64,000 nucleotides of DNA from Bryobacterales bacterium. GTDB lineage: Bacteria > Acidobacteriota > Terriglobia > Bryobacterales > Bryobacteraceae. A model generated the notes under the pieces. The model was not told the origin of the DNA and did no database searches. It was given only the letters and a program-made list of their open reading frames with translations. Below, one piece after another: positions 43,311 through 51,984 of this stretch (within the stretch, counting starts at the first letter, position 1; every line of letters starts with the position of its first letter). Both the position numbers and the translations under genes were made by a program. The stretch is from contig JADJWL010000006.1 of NCBI GenBank assembly GCA_016716385.1, positions 1-64,000 on the forward strand, read 5' to 3'.

Positions 43311-44531
43311 CTACCGTACCGCCGTCACCTGCACCTGCTCCAGTTGCTGCTGGATCACCTGCACCGTCGTACGGGCCGGCGGATTCTTCGGGAAGTACTC
43401 CCTGAAGATGGCGTTCATCGCGTCCATCTGCCCGATGTCTTTCAGGTAGACGTGCGCGTCGACGACGTGTTCGAGATCCATGCCCGCCACGCGCAGGGTA
43501 TCGCGGATCGTATTGAGGGAATCCCGCATCTGCGCCTCAAGAGTATCGCCGGATCCGGACTTCCCTGACGTGTACAGAGTGTCGCCGGCCAGGACGCCGC
43601 CGTTCGACGACGTCGGGCTGGGTCCGGCGAAACCAGGCAGCGCGCGTCCCCGGTTTGCGCGGTCGCGCGTGGCGATGAACGTGATCTCGACGCCAATCGT
43701 CCCCGGCAGTTTCGACACGCAGAAGCTCGCCCGGCTGGGCGCGAGACCGAGCGGAAAGTAATCCTTGTAGACCGAGTTCAACTTGCCGTAGGTGGGGCCG
43801 CGGTAGCCGTCCGGGTCGAGGAAGTAGACGTTCGTGAAGACGGCGTCTTTGTGCTCGAGGCCGGCGGCGGCCAGGATCTGGCCGATGTTCTCCATCGTCT
43901 GCTTTGTCTGGCCCTCGATTGCCGGATCGAGCTCGTTCGTCTTGGGTTGACGCCCACCGCTGCCCGACACGTAGAGCGTATCGCCGGCCCAGACGCCCGG
44001 CCGGTAGGGACCCATCGCCACCGGGATGGTCCCTTCGGGCGGGATCACGTGGCTGATCTTGCTCTTGTCGGCGTAGGCGATACAACTCACCTCGATGTTC
44101 GAGCCGCCCGGCAGTCCGGGAAACTCGAGCGTCGTGCGTGCGGGATAGTGGTCAGGACCGAAGTAGCTCCCATAGACTTCGTTCATTTCCTTGTACTGGC
44201 CCATGTCGGCGAGCTGCACGTGGCAGGTCACGACGTTGCCGTAATCCATGCCCGCGGCGCGCAGCACGTGGCCCATGTTGTCCATGGCCATGCGGGTCTG
44301 CGCGGCGATGCCGGAGGGCTGTTCGCCCGTTTGCGGGTCCTTGTCGACCTGCCCCGCGATGTAAAGCGTTTCGCCGGCGAGCACGCCGGGCGTGTAAGGC
44401 TTGCCGGCCTTGAACTCAGCCGGGTAGATGAACTTTCGCGGACTCGAGTAGGGGCTTGGGGCCGTGGTCGGCGATGAGCAGGCGGTCGCTGCCGCGAGCG
44501 CGCACGCGAGGAGAATCAGCCGGGTTTTCAC
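43311..44531 (-). CDS. lipoprotein with three tandem RidA/YjgF domains
   Basis: The 406-residue protein has a lipoprotein signal with Cys18 (AAATACSS). Three RidA-like units follow (about 35-155, 165-290, 305-406), each with the VLAGETLY(I/T/V)SG start and a conserved arginine: Arg132 in PARTTLEF, Arg267 in PSRASFCV and Arg387 in PARTTVQV. This arginine binds the carboxylate of imine intermediates in RidA. The usual glutamate near the end is Glu147 and Glu282 in units 1 and 2 but Gln401 in unit 3. RidA proteins are normally single-domain and cytoplasmic, so an exported triple form is unusual. Confidence 0.88.
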   Translation of the reverse strand: MKTRLILLACALAAATACSSPTTAPSPYSSPRKFIYPAEFKAGKPYTPGVLAGETLYIAGQVDKDPQTGEQPSGIAAQTRMAMDNMGHVLRAAGMDYGNVVTCHVQLADMGQYKEMNEVYGSYFGPDHYPARTTLEFPGLPGGSNIEVSCIAYADKSKISHVIPPEGTIPVAMGPYRPGVWAGDTLYVSGSGGRQPKTNELDPAIEGQTKQTMENIGQILAAAGLEHKDAVFTNVYFLDPDGYRGPTYGKLNSVYKDYFPLGLAPSRASFCVSKLPGTIGVEITFIATRDRANRGRALPGFAGPSPTSSNGGVLAGDTLYTSGKSGSGDTLEAQMRDSLNTIRDTLRVAGMDLEHVVDAHVYLKDIGQMDAMNAIFREYFPKNPPARTTVQVIQQQLEQVQVTAVR

Positions 44532-44586
44532 GCCGTTAGATTATCAGATCGAATTAGAGTAGAGTGCGAGGTAACGAGGCAATCGA

Positions 44587-45837
44587 ATGAAGCTCAACCG
44601 GCGAAGACTCCTGCAATCGGCCCTGGGCGCCACGGCATCGGCCGCGGCTGCCGCCGCTCCTGACTGGAAGAAGATCCGCGGGGACTTCCCCTGGATCCAG
44701 CGCAATGTGTGGCTGACGGCGGCGGACTACCACCCGGTCGGCTCGCACACGCTGCGGGCGATGGAGCGGTACCTCGCGTCGCGCGTGCAGGGTCCTGGCG
44801 CGAACCGGTCGCCCTTCACGGGGGACGAGCAGCGCGAAACCCGCGAGATGTTCGGCAAGCTGATCAACGCCAAGCCCAGCGAGATCGCGTTCGTCCAGAA
44901 CACGACCGACGCAGAGAACATCGTCGTGGCGGGCATGGACTTCGGCCAAGGCGGCAACGTGGTGATCGACGACTTGCACTACCAGGCGTCGAAGTACCTG
45001 TACCACATGCTCGCCAAGAAGGGCGCCATCGAGTTGCGCGTGGTCCGGCACGAGCCGGGCGAACCGTGGACCATCACGGCGAAGCAGATGGAGCGCGCCA
45101 TCGACCGCAAGACAAAGCTCGTCTCGATCGCGCTGGTCTCCAACATCAACGGTTTCCTGCACGACGTGAAAGCGACGAGCGAGATCGCGCATGCGCATGG
45201 CGCCCTGGTGTACGGCGACATCATCCAGGGCGCGGGATGCATCCCGATTGACGTGAAGGCGATGGGCATCGACGCCGCCGGCTGCGGCAGCTACAAGTGG
45301 CTGATGTCCGACAAGGGCTTCGGTTTTCTCTACGTGCGCGAGGATCTTCACGACACCCGCATCAAGCGGACCCGCTATGGCGTGCGGCAGTACAGCAACC
45401 CGAACCGCGCGCAGGCCGATTCCCAGTTCACGCTTCTCCCCGGGGCGGTGTGTTACGAAGCAAGTGGGACGTTTTCGAGCTGTGCGGGCATCGGTATGCA
45501 TGCGTCGCTGCGGTATATCCACGATCTCGGCATGCCGAACATCCGGGCGCACGCGAAGCGGCTCACGGACCGCCTGCAAAAGGAACTGCCGGGAATGGGC
45601 TACGCCCCGCTGACGCCGCCGGACAATCCCACGCCCATTGTCAGCTTCCTGACGCCGGACTACGAGAAGGCGATCGCGAAGGTGCAAAAGGCGTTCGGCG
45701 AGACGGTGATCGCATTCCGCCGCTGGGAGGTGACCGACGACCGTGGGCGAGTCGACATCGTCAAGGGGATGCGCATTTCGCCGTCGGTGTACAACAACGA
45801 TGACGACGTCGACCGGCTGTTGAACGCGCTGTCGTAA
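44587..45837 (+). CDS. Tat-exported class V aminotransferase-like PLP protein
   Basis: The 416-residue protein starts with a twin-arginine signal (MKLNRRRLLQSALGATASAAAAA). The PLP fold includes FVQNTTDAENIV, ALVSNINGFLHDV, GALVYGDIIQGAGC and the likely Schiff-base lysine in CGSYKWLMSDKGFG. It belongs to the class V group with isopenicillin-N-epimerase-like and cysteine-desulfurase-like enzymes. Tat export fits folding with cofactor before secretion. The substrate is unknown. Confidence 0.85.
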   Translation: MKLNRRRLLQSALGATASAAAAAAPDWKKIRGDFPWIQRNVWLTAADYHPVGSHTLRAMERYLASRVQGPGANRSPFTGDEQRETREMFGKLINAKPSEIAFVQNTTDAENIVVAGMDFGQGGNVVIDDLHYQASKYLYHMLAKKGAIELRVVRHEPGEPWTITAKQMERAIDRKTKLVSIALVSNINGFLHDVKATSEIAHAHGALVYGDIIQGAGCIPIDVKAMGIDAAGCGSYKWLMSDKGFGFLYVREDLHDTRIKRTRYGVRQYSNPNRAQADSQFTLLPGAVCYEASGTFSSCAGIGMHASLRYIHDLGMPNIRAHAKRLTDRLQKELPGMGYAPLTPPDNPTPIVSFLTPDYEKAIAKVQKAFGETVIAFRRWEVTDDRGRVDIVKGMRISPSVYNNDDDVDRLLNALS

Positions 45838-45902
45838 ACCGGGTGGGCGGTAGCCAAGGTCACAGAGCGATCCGCTCCTCAGCGCCCCGTTACACTGGAG
45901 GT

Positions 45903-47090
45903 ATGAGGATCCTCCTGTTCAGTGGCAAGGGCGGCGTCGGCAAGACCAGCCTCGCCGCGGCTACTGGACTCCAGTTGTCCCGTCTCGGCTACGATACCCT
46001 CGTCATGAGCGTGGACCCGGCGCATAGCCTGGCCGACGCCTTCGACCTCGGCGACAGCCTTTTCCACAGTAAGACCGGCGATCCTTACCGGCTTACAGAT
46101 AAACTCGCCATCCACGAAGTCAACATCCAAAAGGAAATCAAGCGCCACTGGCGGGAGATCAGCTCCTACGTGATATCCGTTCTCCGGACCACGGGCATCA
46201 ACGAAGTCGAGGCTGAAGAACTGGCGATTCTCCCCGGCATGGAAGAGCTCTCGGCCATGATGTACGTGAACCAGCACCGCCGCGAAGGACGGTTCCAGGT
46301 GGTCGTACTCGATTGCGCTCCTACGGCCGAGTCGCTGCGCTTCGTCAGCATGCCGACCACGCTCGACTGGTACATGAAGCACATCTTCCCGTTCCACAGG
46401 GGCCTGGCTAAAGCCGTGCGGCCGATCGCCAACCGCGTGTCTCCGGTGGAACTGCCCACGGACAGCTACTTCGCCAACATTGCCGATCTGTTCGCAAAGC
46501 TGGACGGCATCCCGGAACTGCTCGAGGATCCCAACGTGACCAGTGTCCGGCTGGTGACCAATCCGGAGAAAATGGTGCTGCGGGAGACGCAGCGCGCGTT
46601 CGTCTACTTTTCGCTGCACGGACTGACCGTGGACCAGATCCTGGTAAACCGTGTGCTGCCGGAGTCCGTCCAGGACAGCTTCTTCGAAGAATGGCGGGCA
46701 AACCAGGCGCGCATCATCGAGGAGATCGAAACCTACTTCGCGCCGGTCGGGATCAAGCGCGTGCCGCTGTTTACGCGCGAGGTCCTGGGCCAGCAACGAT
46801 TGGAAGAACTGGCCAATACGATCTTCGCCGATGGAGAAGATCCCGCCGCCGTCCTGCGCACCGAAGCTCCCTACCACTTCGTCAAAGCCAACGGCCACTA
46901 CGAAGTGCGGGTGGCGTTACCGTTCGCGGCCAAGGGAGAGGTAGGCTTGTTCAAGAAGGGCGATGAACTGGTGGTGGAGGTTGGCACGCTGCGCCGCCAT
47001 ATCGGGCTCCCGACCACGATGAGCAACCTGACCCCGACCCGGGCGCGGCTGGAGAACAAAGTCCTGACAGTGGAGATGAAGGAGGTATGA
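45903..47090 (+). CDS. ArsA/Get3-family ATPase with C-terminal HSP20-like domain
   Basis: ATG 45903 gives 395 residues. The deviant Walker A GKGGVGKTS is at 8-16, and SVDPAHSLADAFD and VVLDCAPTAESLRF are the other P-loop motifs. The last ~80 residues (HFVKANGHYEVRVALPF ... ARLENKVLTVEMKEV) form the alpha-crystallin-like ArsA_HSP20 domain seen in bacterial single-domain ArsA proteins. The role may be client-protein or membrane-protein handling rather than arsenite export, since no arsB/arsR is present. GGAGGT abuts the ATG, and TACACT (45891-45896) may be a -10. It overlaps the next gene as ATGA. Confidence 0.85.
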   Translation: MRILLFSGKGGVGKTSLAAATGLQLSRLGYDTLVMSVDPAHSLADAFDLGDSLFHSKTGDPYRLTDKLAIHEVNIQKEIKRHWREISSYVISVLRTTGINEVEAEELAILPGMEELSAMMYVNQHRREGRFQVVVLDCAPTAESLRFVSMPTTLDWYMKHIFPFHRGLAKAVRPIANRVSPVELPTDSYFANIADLFAKLDGIPELLEDPNVTSVRLVTNPEKMVLRETQRAFVYFSLHGLTVDQILVNRVLPESVQDSFFEEWRANQARIIEEIETYFAPVGIKRVPLFTREVLGQQRLEELANTIFADGEDPAAVLRTEAPYHFVKANGHYEVRVALPFAAKGEVGLFKKGDELVVEVGTLRRHIGLPTTMSNLTPTRARLENKVLTVEMKEV

Positions 47091-47317
47091 ACCCGATGAA
47101 CGAAGCGAATCAGAATCCCGAATCCCAAGGCTGCTTCTGCATGGGCGCCGGACCCCAGGCATCGGAGCTCCTCCGTCACCTGATTCCCGACCAGGCGCGC
47201 GAGCACTTCCGCAACTCGCGCATCGAAGTCCTGAAGGGCTTGCGCAGCCTGATCGATCAGCGTATCGAGCAATTGAGCCGGTCCCACAAGAAAGGGACCA
47301 CCGTCATCATCGAGTAA
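47087..47317 (+). CDS. small Cys-x-Cys protein linked to the ArsA-like ATPase
   Basis: The 76-residue protein overlaps the ArsA gene as ATGA and the opposing glutathione peroxidase by 11 nt. It has GCFCMG (Cys16, Cys18) near the start and an amphipathic helix HFRNSRIEVLKGLRSLIDQRIEQL, ending KKGTTVIIE. I cannot name the family. Its coupling suggests a partner or adaptor of the ATPase, and the CxC pair might bind metal or form a disulfide (inference). ATG 47096 is an alternative start. Confidence 0.65.
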   Translation: MNPMNEANQNPESQGCFCMGAGPQASELLRHLIPDQAREHFRNSRIEVLKGLRSLIDQRIEQLSRSHKKGTTVIIE

Positions 47318-47831
47318 GTGCGGCTTCGATGGCCTGGGCGAGTTCCGGCGAGTCCGGTTTCACGCCGGAGTCGAATCGCTGGATGATCTGTCCGTCCTTG
47401 CCGGCCAGATACTTCGTGAAGTTCCACTTGGGTTCGCCTGCTTTGGTCGAGAGGAATCCGTAGAGCGGCGTCTGGTCGCCGCCCTTCACGGAAATCTTGC
47501 TGTACATCGGGAACGTGACCTTGTAGTTCCGCGTACAGAATGTCTTGATCTCCTCGTTCGTGCCCGGTTCCTGGGCTCCGAAGTTGTTGGCCGGGAAGCC
47601 CAGCACAACCAGCCCCCGGTCCTTGTACTTCTGGTAAAGCGCCTCCAGCCCTTCGTACTGCGGTGTGTATCCGCACTTGCTGGCGACATTCACCAGCAAG
47701 AGGACCTTGCCGTTGTACTGGGCGAGGGGGGCGGGCGCGCCGTCGATGGACGGAAGTGTGAATTCATGCACGCTGGATGCGGCAAAGAGCGCGGTGGACA
47801 TCAGCAAAGCTCCTATCGTGATTCGGAACAT
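47307..47831 (-). CDS. glutathione peroxidase-like thiol peroxidase, exported
   Basis: The 174-residue protein has a signal peptide (MFRITIGALLMSTALFAA) and the Gpx motifs NVASKCGYTPQYEGL (peroxidatic Cys encoded by TGC, not Sec), FPANNFGAQEPG and WNFTKYL. It should reduce peroxides in the periplasm, probably using thioredoxin-like donors. There is no promoter overlap with neighbours. Its 3' end overlaps the small ArsA-linked gene. Confidence 0.92.
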   Translation of the reverse strand: MFRITIGALLMSTALFAASSVHEFTLPSIDGAPAPLAQYNGKVLLLVNVASKCGYTPQYEGLEALYQKYKDRGLVVLGFPANNFGAQEPGTNEEIKTFCTRNYKVTFPMYSKISVKGGDQTPLYGFLSTKAGEPKWNFTKYLAGKDGQIIQRFDSGVKPDSPELAQAIEAALTR

Positions 47832-47879
47832 GCTCGCTTAGATGCGCGGCAGGGGGTTCAGGGTGCGCTGATTCCGCGA

Positions 47880-47908
47880 TTGCCTGGAGCCCGTGTTTCC
47901 CGTATACT
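47880..47908 (+). promoter_or_regulatory. sigma-70-type promoter for the GYD protein gene
   Basis: TTGCCT (47880-47885) and TATACT (47903-47908) are separated by exactly 17 bp. The predicted start near 47915 leaves a leader of about 30 nt that contains AGGGAGGA (47936-47943) just before ATG 47946. This is the best conventional promoter and ribosome-binding-site pair in the window and may also serve the cytochrome and PQQ genes. Confidence 0.6.
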
Positions 47909-47945
47909 CAGGACACTTCAGAACTCGAAGGCAGCAGGGAGGAAT

Positions 47946-48272
47946 ATGCCGAAATATCTCGTGCAGGCAAGATATACCGCGGAAGGACTGCAAGGTCTGG
48001 TCAAGGATACGGCTTCCGGCCGGAAGGCGGCCGTCCAGGCCGCGTTGAAGGCAGTCAAGGGCAAGGTTGAATCGATGTACTTTGCCTTCGGAGCCGACGA
48101 CGCCGTGCTGATTGTCGAGGCGCCCGACAACGTGTCGGTTGCCGCGGTCGCGATGGCGGCCGCTTCGAGCGGACTCGTCAGCATCCGGACGACGCCGTTG
48201 CTGACGGTCGCCGAAGTCGACCAGGCGGTTGCGATGCAGCCCAAGTACCGAGCGCCGGGCCAAGGCAAGTAG
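47946..48272 (+). CDS. GYD-domain protein
   Basis: The 108-residue protein matches the GYD family by MPKYLVQARYTAEGLQGLVKD and the FGADDAVLIVEAPDNVSVAA core, a ferredoxin-like fold of unknown function. A strong ribosome binding site supports ATG 47946; the open frame upstream to 47766 is not coding. No signal peptide is present. It lies 29 nt before the diheme cytochrome gene and is probably cotranscribed. Confidence 0.82.
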   Translation: MPKYLVQARYTAEGLQGLVKDTASGRKAAVQAALKAVKGKVESMYFAFGADDAVLIVEAPDNVSVAAVAMAAASSGLVSIRTTPLLTVAEVDQAVAMQPKYRAPGQGK

Positions 48273-48301
48273 GCAGCCCTGGCGGCCGGCGGGGTCGCAC
48301 C

Positions 48302-49051
48302 ATGTTGCGTCAGATCGCGCCAGTGGTGTTGTTTTTCGCGCCCGTCGTGGCCGCACAGGAAAGCTCCGCCATCCTTTCGAATCCATTCAATACTCCCGCC
48401 GACCGGATCGAAGGGGCGCGCCTGTTCCGCTCCCAGTGCGCCAATTGCCACGCCGAGGACGGACGGGGCACGAGCGCCGGCCCTGATCTGTCCTCGGGCG
48501 CCTTCAAGCGGGCTTCGTCGGACGAGGGCCTCTTTCAGATTGTCGCCAAAGGCTTGCCGGGCACCGTCATGCCCGGCTTCAGCCTGTCCGGACGGGAGAT
48601 CTGGCAAGTGCTGGCGTTCATCCGCTCGCTCAGTATCAGCAGGGCGCGCGAGACCGTCACCGGAGATGCTTCCCGCGGGGCCGCGCTGTTCCGGACCCAC
48701 GGCTGCGGAGGCTGCCACGACGGCCTGCTCGGACCGGCTCTCGGGGAGTCCGTGCGGCGCAAGCCGCTGTTCGAGTTGCGGCGGTCGATTACCGACCCGC
48801 AAGTTGAAGTCGAGTCCCGCTGGTGGCGGCTGCGCGCCGCGACCCATGACGGCGCGGCGTTGTCGGGTCGCCGCCTCAACGAAGATACCCATTCGGTGCA
48901 GTATGCGGACCCTTCGGGCCGGTTGCGCACCGTGTCCAAGGCTGACCTCACCCAGTACGAAATCGTCCGCAAGTCGCCGATGCCGCCCTTTGATTTGACG
49001 GATGGCGAACTCGACGATTTGCTGGCGTATCTTGTTTCGGGAGCGCCATGA
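48302..49051 (+). CDS. exported diheme cytochrome c
   Basis: The 249-residue protein has a signal peptide (MLRQIAPVVLFFAPVVAAQ) and two c-type heme sites: CANCH (Cys46, Cys49, His50) with a probable Met90 ligand in GTVMPGF, and CGGCH (135-139). It overlaps the PQQ dehydrogenase gene by 4 nt, so it is probably its periplasmic electron acceptor. The C-terminal part (EVESRWWRLRAATHDGAALSG) resembles parts of PQQ-associated cytochromes. Confidence 0.9.
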   Translation: MLRQIAPVVLFFAPVVAAQESSAILSNPFNTPADRIEGARLFRSQCANCHAEDGRGTSAGPDLSSGAFKRASSDEGLFQIVAKGLPGTVMPGFSLSGREIWQVLAFIRSLSISRARETVTGDASRGAALFRTHGCGGCHDGLLGPALGESVRRKPLFELRRSITDPQVEVESRWWRLRAATHDGAALSGRRLNEDTHSVQYADPSGRLRTVSKADLTQYEIVRKSPMPPFDLTDGELDDLLAYLVSGAP

Positions 49052-50664
49052 GACTCTTTTCCGTTCTTCTTCTGGCGGCCACACTGGCGGCGCAGGTTCC
49101 GTACTCCCGGCTGCGCGATGCCGCGAAAGAACCGGGTAGCTGGCTGACCTACAACGGCACGTACTTCAGCCAGCACTACAGCGCCCTCGACCAGGTCAAC
49201 CGTGCGAACGTCTCGAAGCTGGGGCTCCAGTGGGTCTTTCAGGCGCGCTCGCTCGAGAAGTTCGAAACGACGCCGCTGGTGGCCGACGGGGTCATGTATC
49301 TTACCGAACCGCCGAATAACGTGATCGCGGTGGACCCTGCCACGGGCCGCCCGTTCTGGATGTACGAGCATACGCTGCCCGAAGTCACCTATCCCTGTTG
49401 CGGCAAGGTGAATCGCGGCGTCGCGATCCTCGGCAATTCGATTTACCACGCGACGCACGACGCCAAGGTGGTCGCTCTTGACGCCCGGACCGGACGCAAA
49501 CAGTGGGAGACCACGGTGGCCAACTACCAGGAAGGCTACGCGCTCACGCACGCGCCGCTGGCGGTCAAGGACAAGATCATCATTGGACCGGCGGGCGGCG
49601 AACTGGGCATCCGCGGCTTTGTGCTCGCTCTCGACGCCAGGACGGGCAAGGAGGTCTGGCGCTTCAAGGTGATTCCCGAACCCGGTGAGAAAGGAAATGA
49701 TTCCTGGGGCGGCGACTCCTGGAAGCACGGTGGTGGGTCGATCTGGCTCACCGGGTCCTACGATCCCGAGTTGAATCTCACCTATTGGGGCACCGGCAAC
49801 CCGGGGCCGGACTGGAATCCCGCCGTCCGGCCCGGCGATAACCTCTACACCGATTGCGTCGTCGCGCTGGACGCCGATACCGGCGAATTGAAATGGCATT
49901 TCCAGTTCACGCCCCATGACGAATGGGATTGGGACGCCGTGCAGGTCCCGGTTCTGGCTGACCTGGAGTGGGCCGGCAAGCCACGCAAGGTGATGCTCTG
50001 GGGGAACCGCAACGGATTCTTCTATGTGCTGGACCGCGCGACCGGTGAGTTCCTGCTGGGCAAGCCGTTCGTGAAGCAGACGTGGGCCAGAGGTCTGGAT
50101 GCCCAGGGCAGGCCGGAGAAGATTCCGGGCATGGGTCCGAGCCGCCAGGGAACGAAGGTGTGGCCTGGAGTGCAGGGCGGCACCAACTGGTACGCGCCAT
50201 CGTTCTCCCCGTTGACGAAGCTCTTCTATCTGACCGCCTGGGAGGATTACCACGGCACGTACTTCACCTGGGACCAGGAGTACGAGCCCGGCAAGTGGTA
50301 CGTCGGCGGCGGAGTCAAGGCGCCGGTCCCCCCGACGCGGCGCGAGCCGATCGTGACCCGCGGCACCGAGGATGGGTACGCGACGATTCGCGCGCTCGAT
50401 CCCAGGACTGGCGAACGGGTATGGGAATACCCGATGGCCGATATGAGCGAGAGCGGGCTGCTCACGACGGCAGGCGGCGTTCTGTTTTCGGGAAGCCGCG
50501 AGGGCTGGTTCTTCGCGCTCGACGCCGCTTCCGGCAAGCTGTTGTGGCGGATCTATCTCGGCGGGCAAGTGATTGCTTCGCCAATCACCTACCTGGTGAA
50601 CGGGAAGCAGCAGATCTCGATAGCCGCCGGATCGTCGCTGTTCACCTTTGCCGTGCTGGAGTGA
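49048..50664 (+). CDS. PQQ-dependent alcohol dehydrogenase, lanthanide-type metal site
   Basis: The 538-residue exported protein (signal MRLFSVLLLAATLAAQ) forms a quinoprotein propeller with repeated ALDARTG(K/R) tryptophan-docking units. The vicinal Cys117-Cys118 disulfide, Glu185, Asn251 and catalytic Asp294 fit PQQ/metal ligands. Asp296 two residues later (HDEWDWD) matches the extra aspartate of XoxF/PedH enzymes that use lanthanides, whereas calcium enzymes have Ala or another residue there. The substrate is probably an alcohol; its electrons go to the cytochrome encoded upstream. It overlaps the convergent gene by 23 bp. Confidence 0.88.
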   Translation: MRLFSVLLLAATLAAQVPYSRLRDAAKEPGSWLTYNGTYFSQHYSALDQVNRANVSKLGLQWVFQARSLEKFETTPLVADGVMYLTEPPNNVIAVDPATGRPFWMYEHTLPEVTYPCCGKVNRGVAILGNSIYHATHDAKVVALDARTGRKQWETTVANYQEGYALTHAPLAVKDKIIIGPAGGELGIRGFVLALDARTGKEVWRFKVIPEPGEKGNDSWGGDSWKHGGGSIWLTGSYDPELNLTYWGTGNPGPDWNPAVRPGDNLYTDCVVALDADTGELKWHFQFTPHDEWDWDAVQVPVLADLEWAGKPRKVMLWGNRNGFFYVLDRATGEFLLGKPFVKQTWARGLDAQGRPEKIPGMGPSRQGTKVWPGVQGGTNWYAPSFSPLTKLFYLTAWEDYHGTYFTWDQEYEPGKWYVGGGVKAPVPPTRREPIVTRGTEDGYATIRALDPRTGERVWEYPMADMSESGLLTTAGGVLFSGSREGWFFALDAASGKLLWRIYLGGQVIASPITYLVNGKQQISIAAGSSLFTFAVLE

Positions 50665-51832
50665 CGTCTTCAAGCTTGCCGAACATGATGCGCTCCTTGC
50701 GACTGGGCGACGAATCGCCCTGTGTCACCGAAACCCAGATCGCGCCGCCGTACTCACGGAACGTCGGATACTGGAATGATTTCGGCGTCGCGAACCGGTA
50801 CTTGCGTTCCCAGGTCTTGCCGTCGCGCGAGACGTCGAGGTTGAACACGGACCGGCGCACGCCATCGATGCGCGTGTTCTCCTGCCAGCCGAGGTAGTAG
50901 ACGCCGCCGAACCGGTCGAAGGTGGGCTTCGAATTGTCCCCGTTGGGGATGAACTCCACGTGACGGCCCGGCGTCCAACTTCTGCCGTCGCGGCTAGTGG
51001 TCACCGTGTAATTGCCGTCGCCTCCGTCCTGGCGGCAGATCGCCATCCAGGTGCCGTCAGGCAAGCGGTTCACGGAGGACTCGCTGAGGTCCAGTTCCTG
51101 CGGTTCGTTGTAGTGTCCGATGATCTCGAAGGTATCGAGGGCGTCGTTCACCACCGTGAGCGCATTCTGCTTGCCGGGATAGTTGTTGATGGCGAGGTAG
51201 GTGCGTCCGTCGAACGTCTTAAAGGAATCGAACAGGTAAAGCCCGTAGTCCTTCGGCTCTTTCCTGAAGCCGCGGGTGTCGGCGTGGAAGTGTTGCGGCT
51301 GCATGTCCACGATGCCGGCCGCCGTCTTCAGCTTCACCCGGTGGATGTCCGCTTCGAACGCCATCGAGGGCAGGTCGAAATCGCGATACCAGGTCTGGGA
51401 CTGCCGTACGCCCGGCTGTTCGCTCGCGAAGTAGCAGCGCAGCGTGCGTGCGTCCTTGCGGATGATGCGCGGGACGAAGCAGGCGCCCACCGGCAGCGTG
51501 ACGTTGGAGAACGACTGTTCGGATCTCGCAATCGGGATGATGTTCTCAACCGTGAGAGTCTTGAGATTCACGATCGACATCGCCGCATAGATCTCGGGCC
51601 GGTTCGCACTCTCGCCGTGATCGACTTCGTTCACCTCCGCCACGATGTAGGCGCGGCCTTCCACCAGAACCATCTCGGAGTCGTGGGCGCCTTTCACTTC
51701 GGGTGCGGTGACGGAGATCAGCCGTTCCATGACCCGGCTTCCCGCGCGGACGGGGTCCCATCCCGGGGGCACAAGGCTCTGGGCGGACACGCAGGCTGCA
51801 GTCAGGATCAGGAGGGAGGCGGTCCGGGTCAC
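50642..51832 (-). CDS. secreted Asp-box (sialidase-like) protein
   Basis: The 396-residue protein has a signal peptide (MTRTASLLILTAACVSAQS) and two clear Asp-box motifs, SRDGRSWT and SRDGKTWE, in a propeller-like sequence. It is a sialidase-superfamily relative without obvious catalytic arginine triad by eye, so its activity is uncertain. It starts 22 bp downstream of the tRNA pair in the same direction and its end lies within the PQQ gene on the other strand. Confidence 0.7.
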   Translation of the reverse strand: MTRTASLLILTAACVSAQSLVPPGWDPVRAGSRVMERLISVTAPEVKGAHDSEMVLVEGRAYIVAEVNEVDHGESANRPEIYAAMSIVNLKTLTVENIIPIARSEQSFSNVTLPVGACFVPRIIRKDARTLRCYFASEQPGVRQSQTWYRDFDLPSMAFEADIHRVKLKTAAGIVDMQPQHFHADTRGFRKEPKDYGLYLFDSFKTFDGRTYLAINNYPGKQNALTVVNDALDTFEIIGHYNEPQELDLSESSVNRLPDGTWMAICRQDGGDGNYTVTTSRDGRSWTPGRHVEFIPNGDNSKPTFDRFGGVYYLGWQENTRIDGVRRSVFNLDVSRDGKTWERKYRFATPKSFQYPTFREYGGAIWVSVTQGDSSPSRKERIMFGKLEDVTPARQR

Positions 51833-51854
51833 GCCCCAAGGATACCGGAAGCGA

Positions 51855-51929
<75 letters not shown>

Positions 51930-51984
51930 GGCGGCCTCGTCTCTTGCAACATAGCGCGCGCCCTCGCACCGTGTCAACGACGGT

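Noticed and set aside
45903..47090. Annotation as an arsenite efflux pump ATPase
   Set aside because: No arsB, arsR or arsC lies nearby and the HSP20-like tail marks a different subgroup.
47307..47831. Selenocysteine at the glutathione peroxidase active site
   Set aside because: The codon is TGC, not TGA, so by the standard code it is cysteine; a link to the odd tRNA is possible but unsupported.
48535..50673. 712-codon minus-strand open frame
   Set aside because: It is antisense to the cytochrome and PQQ dehydrogenase genes, whose heme and metal motifs are intact.
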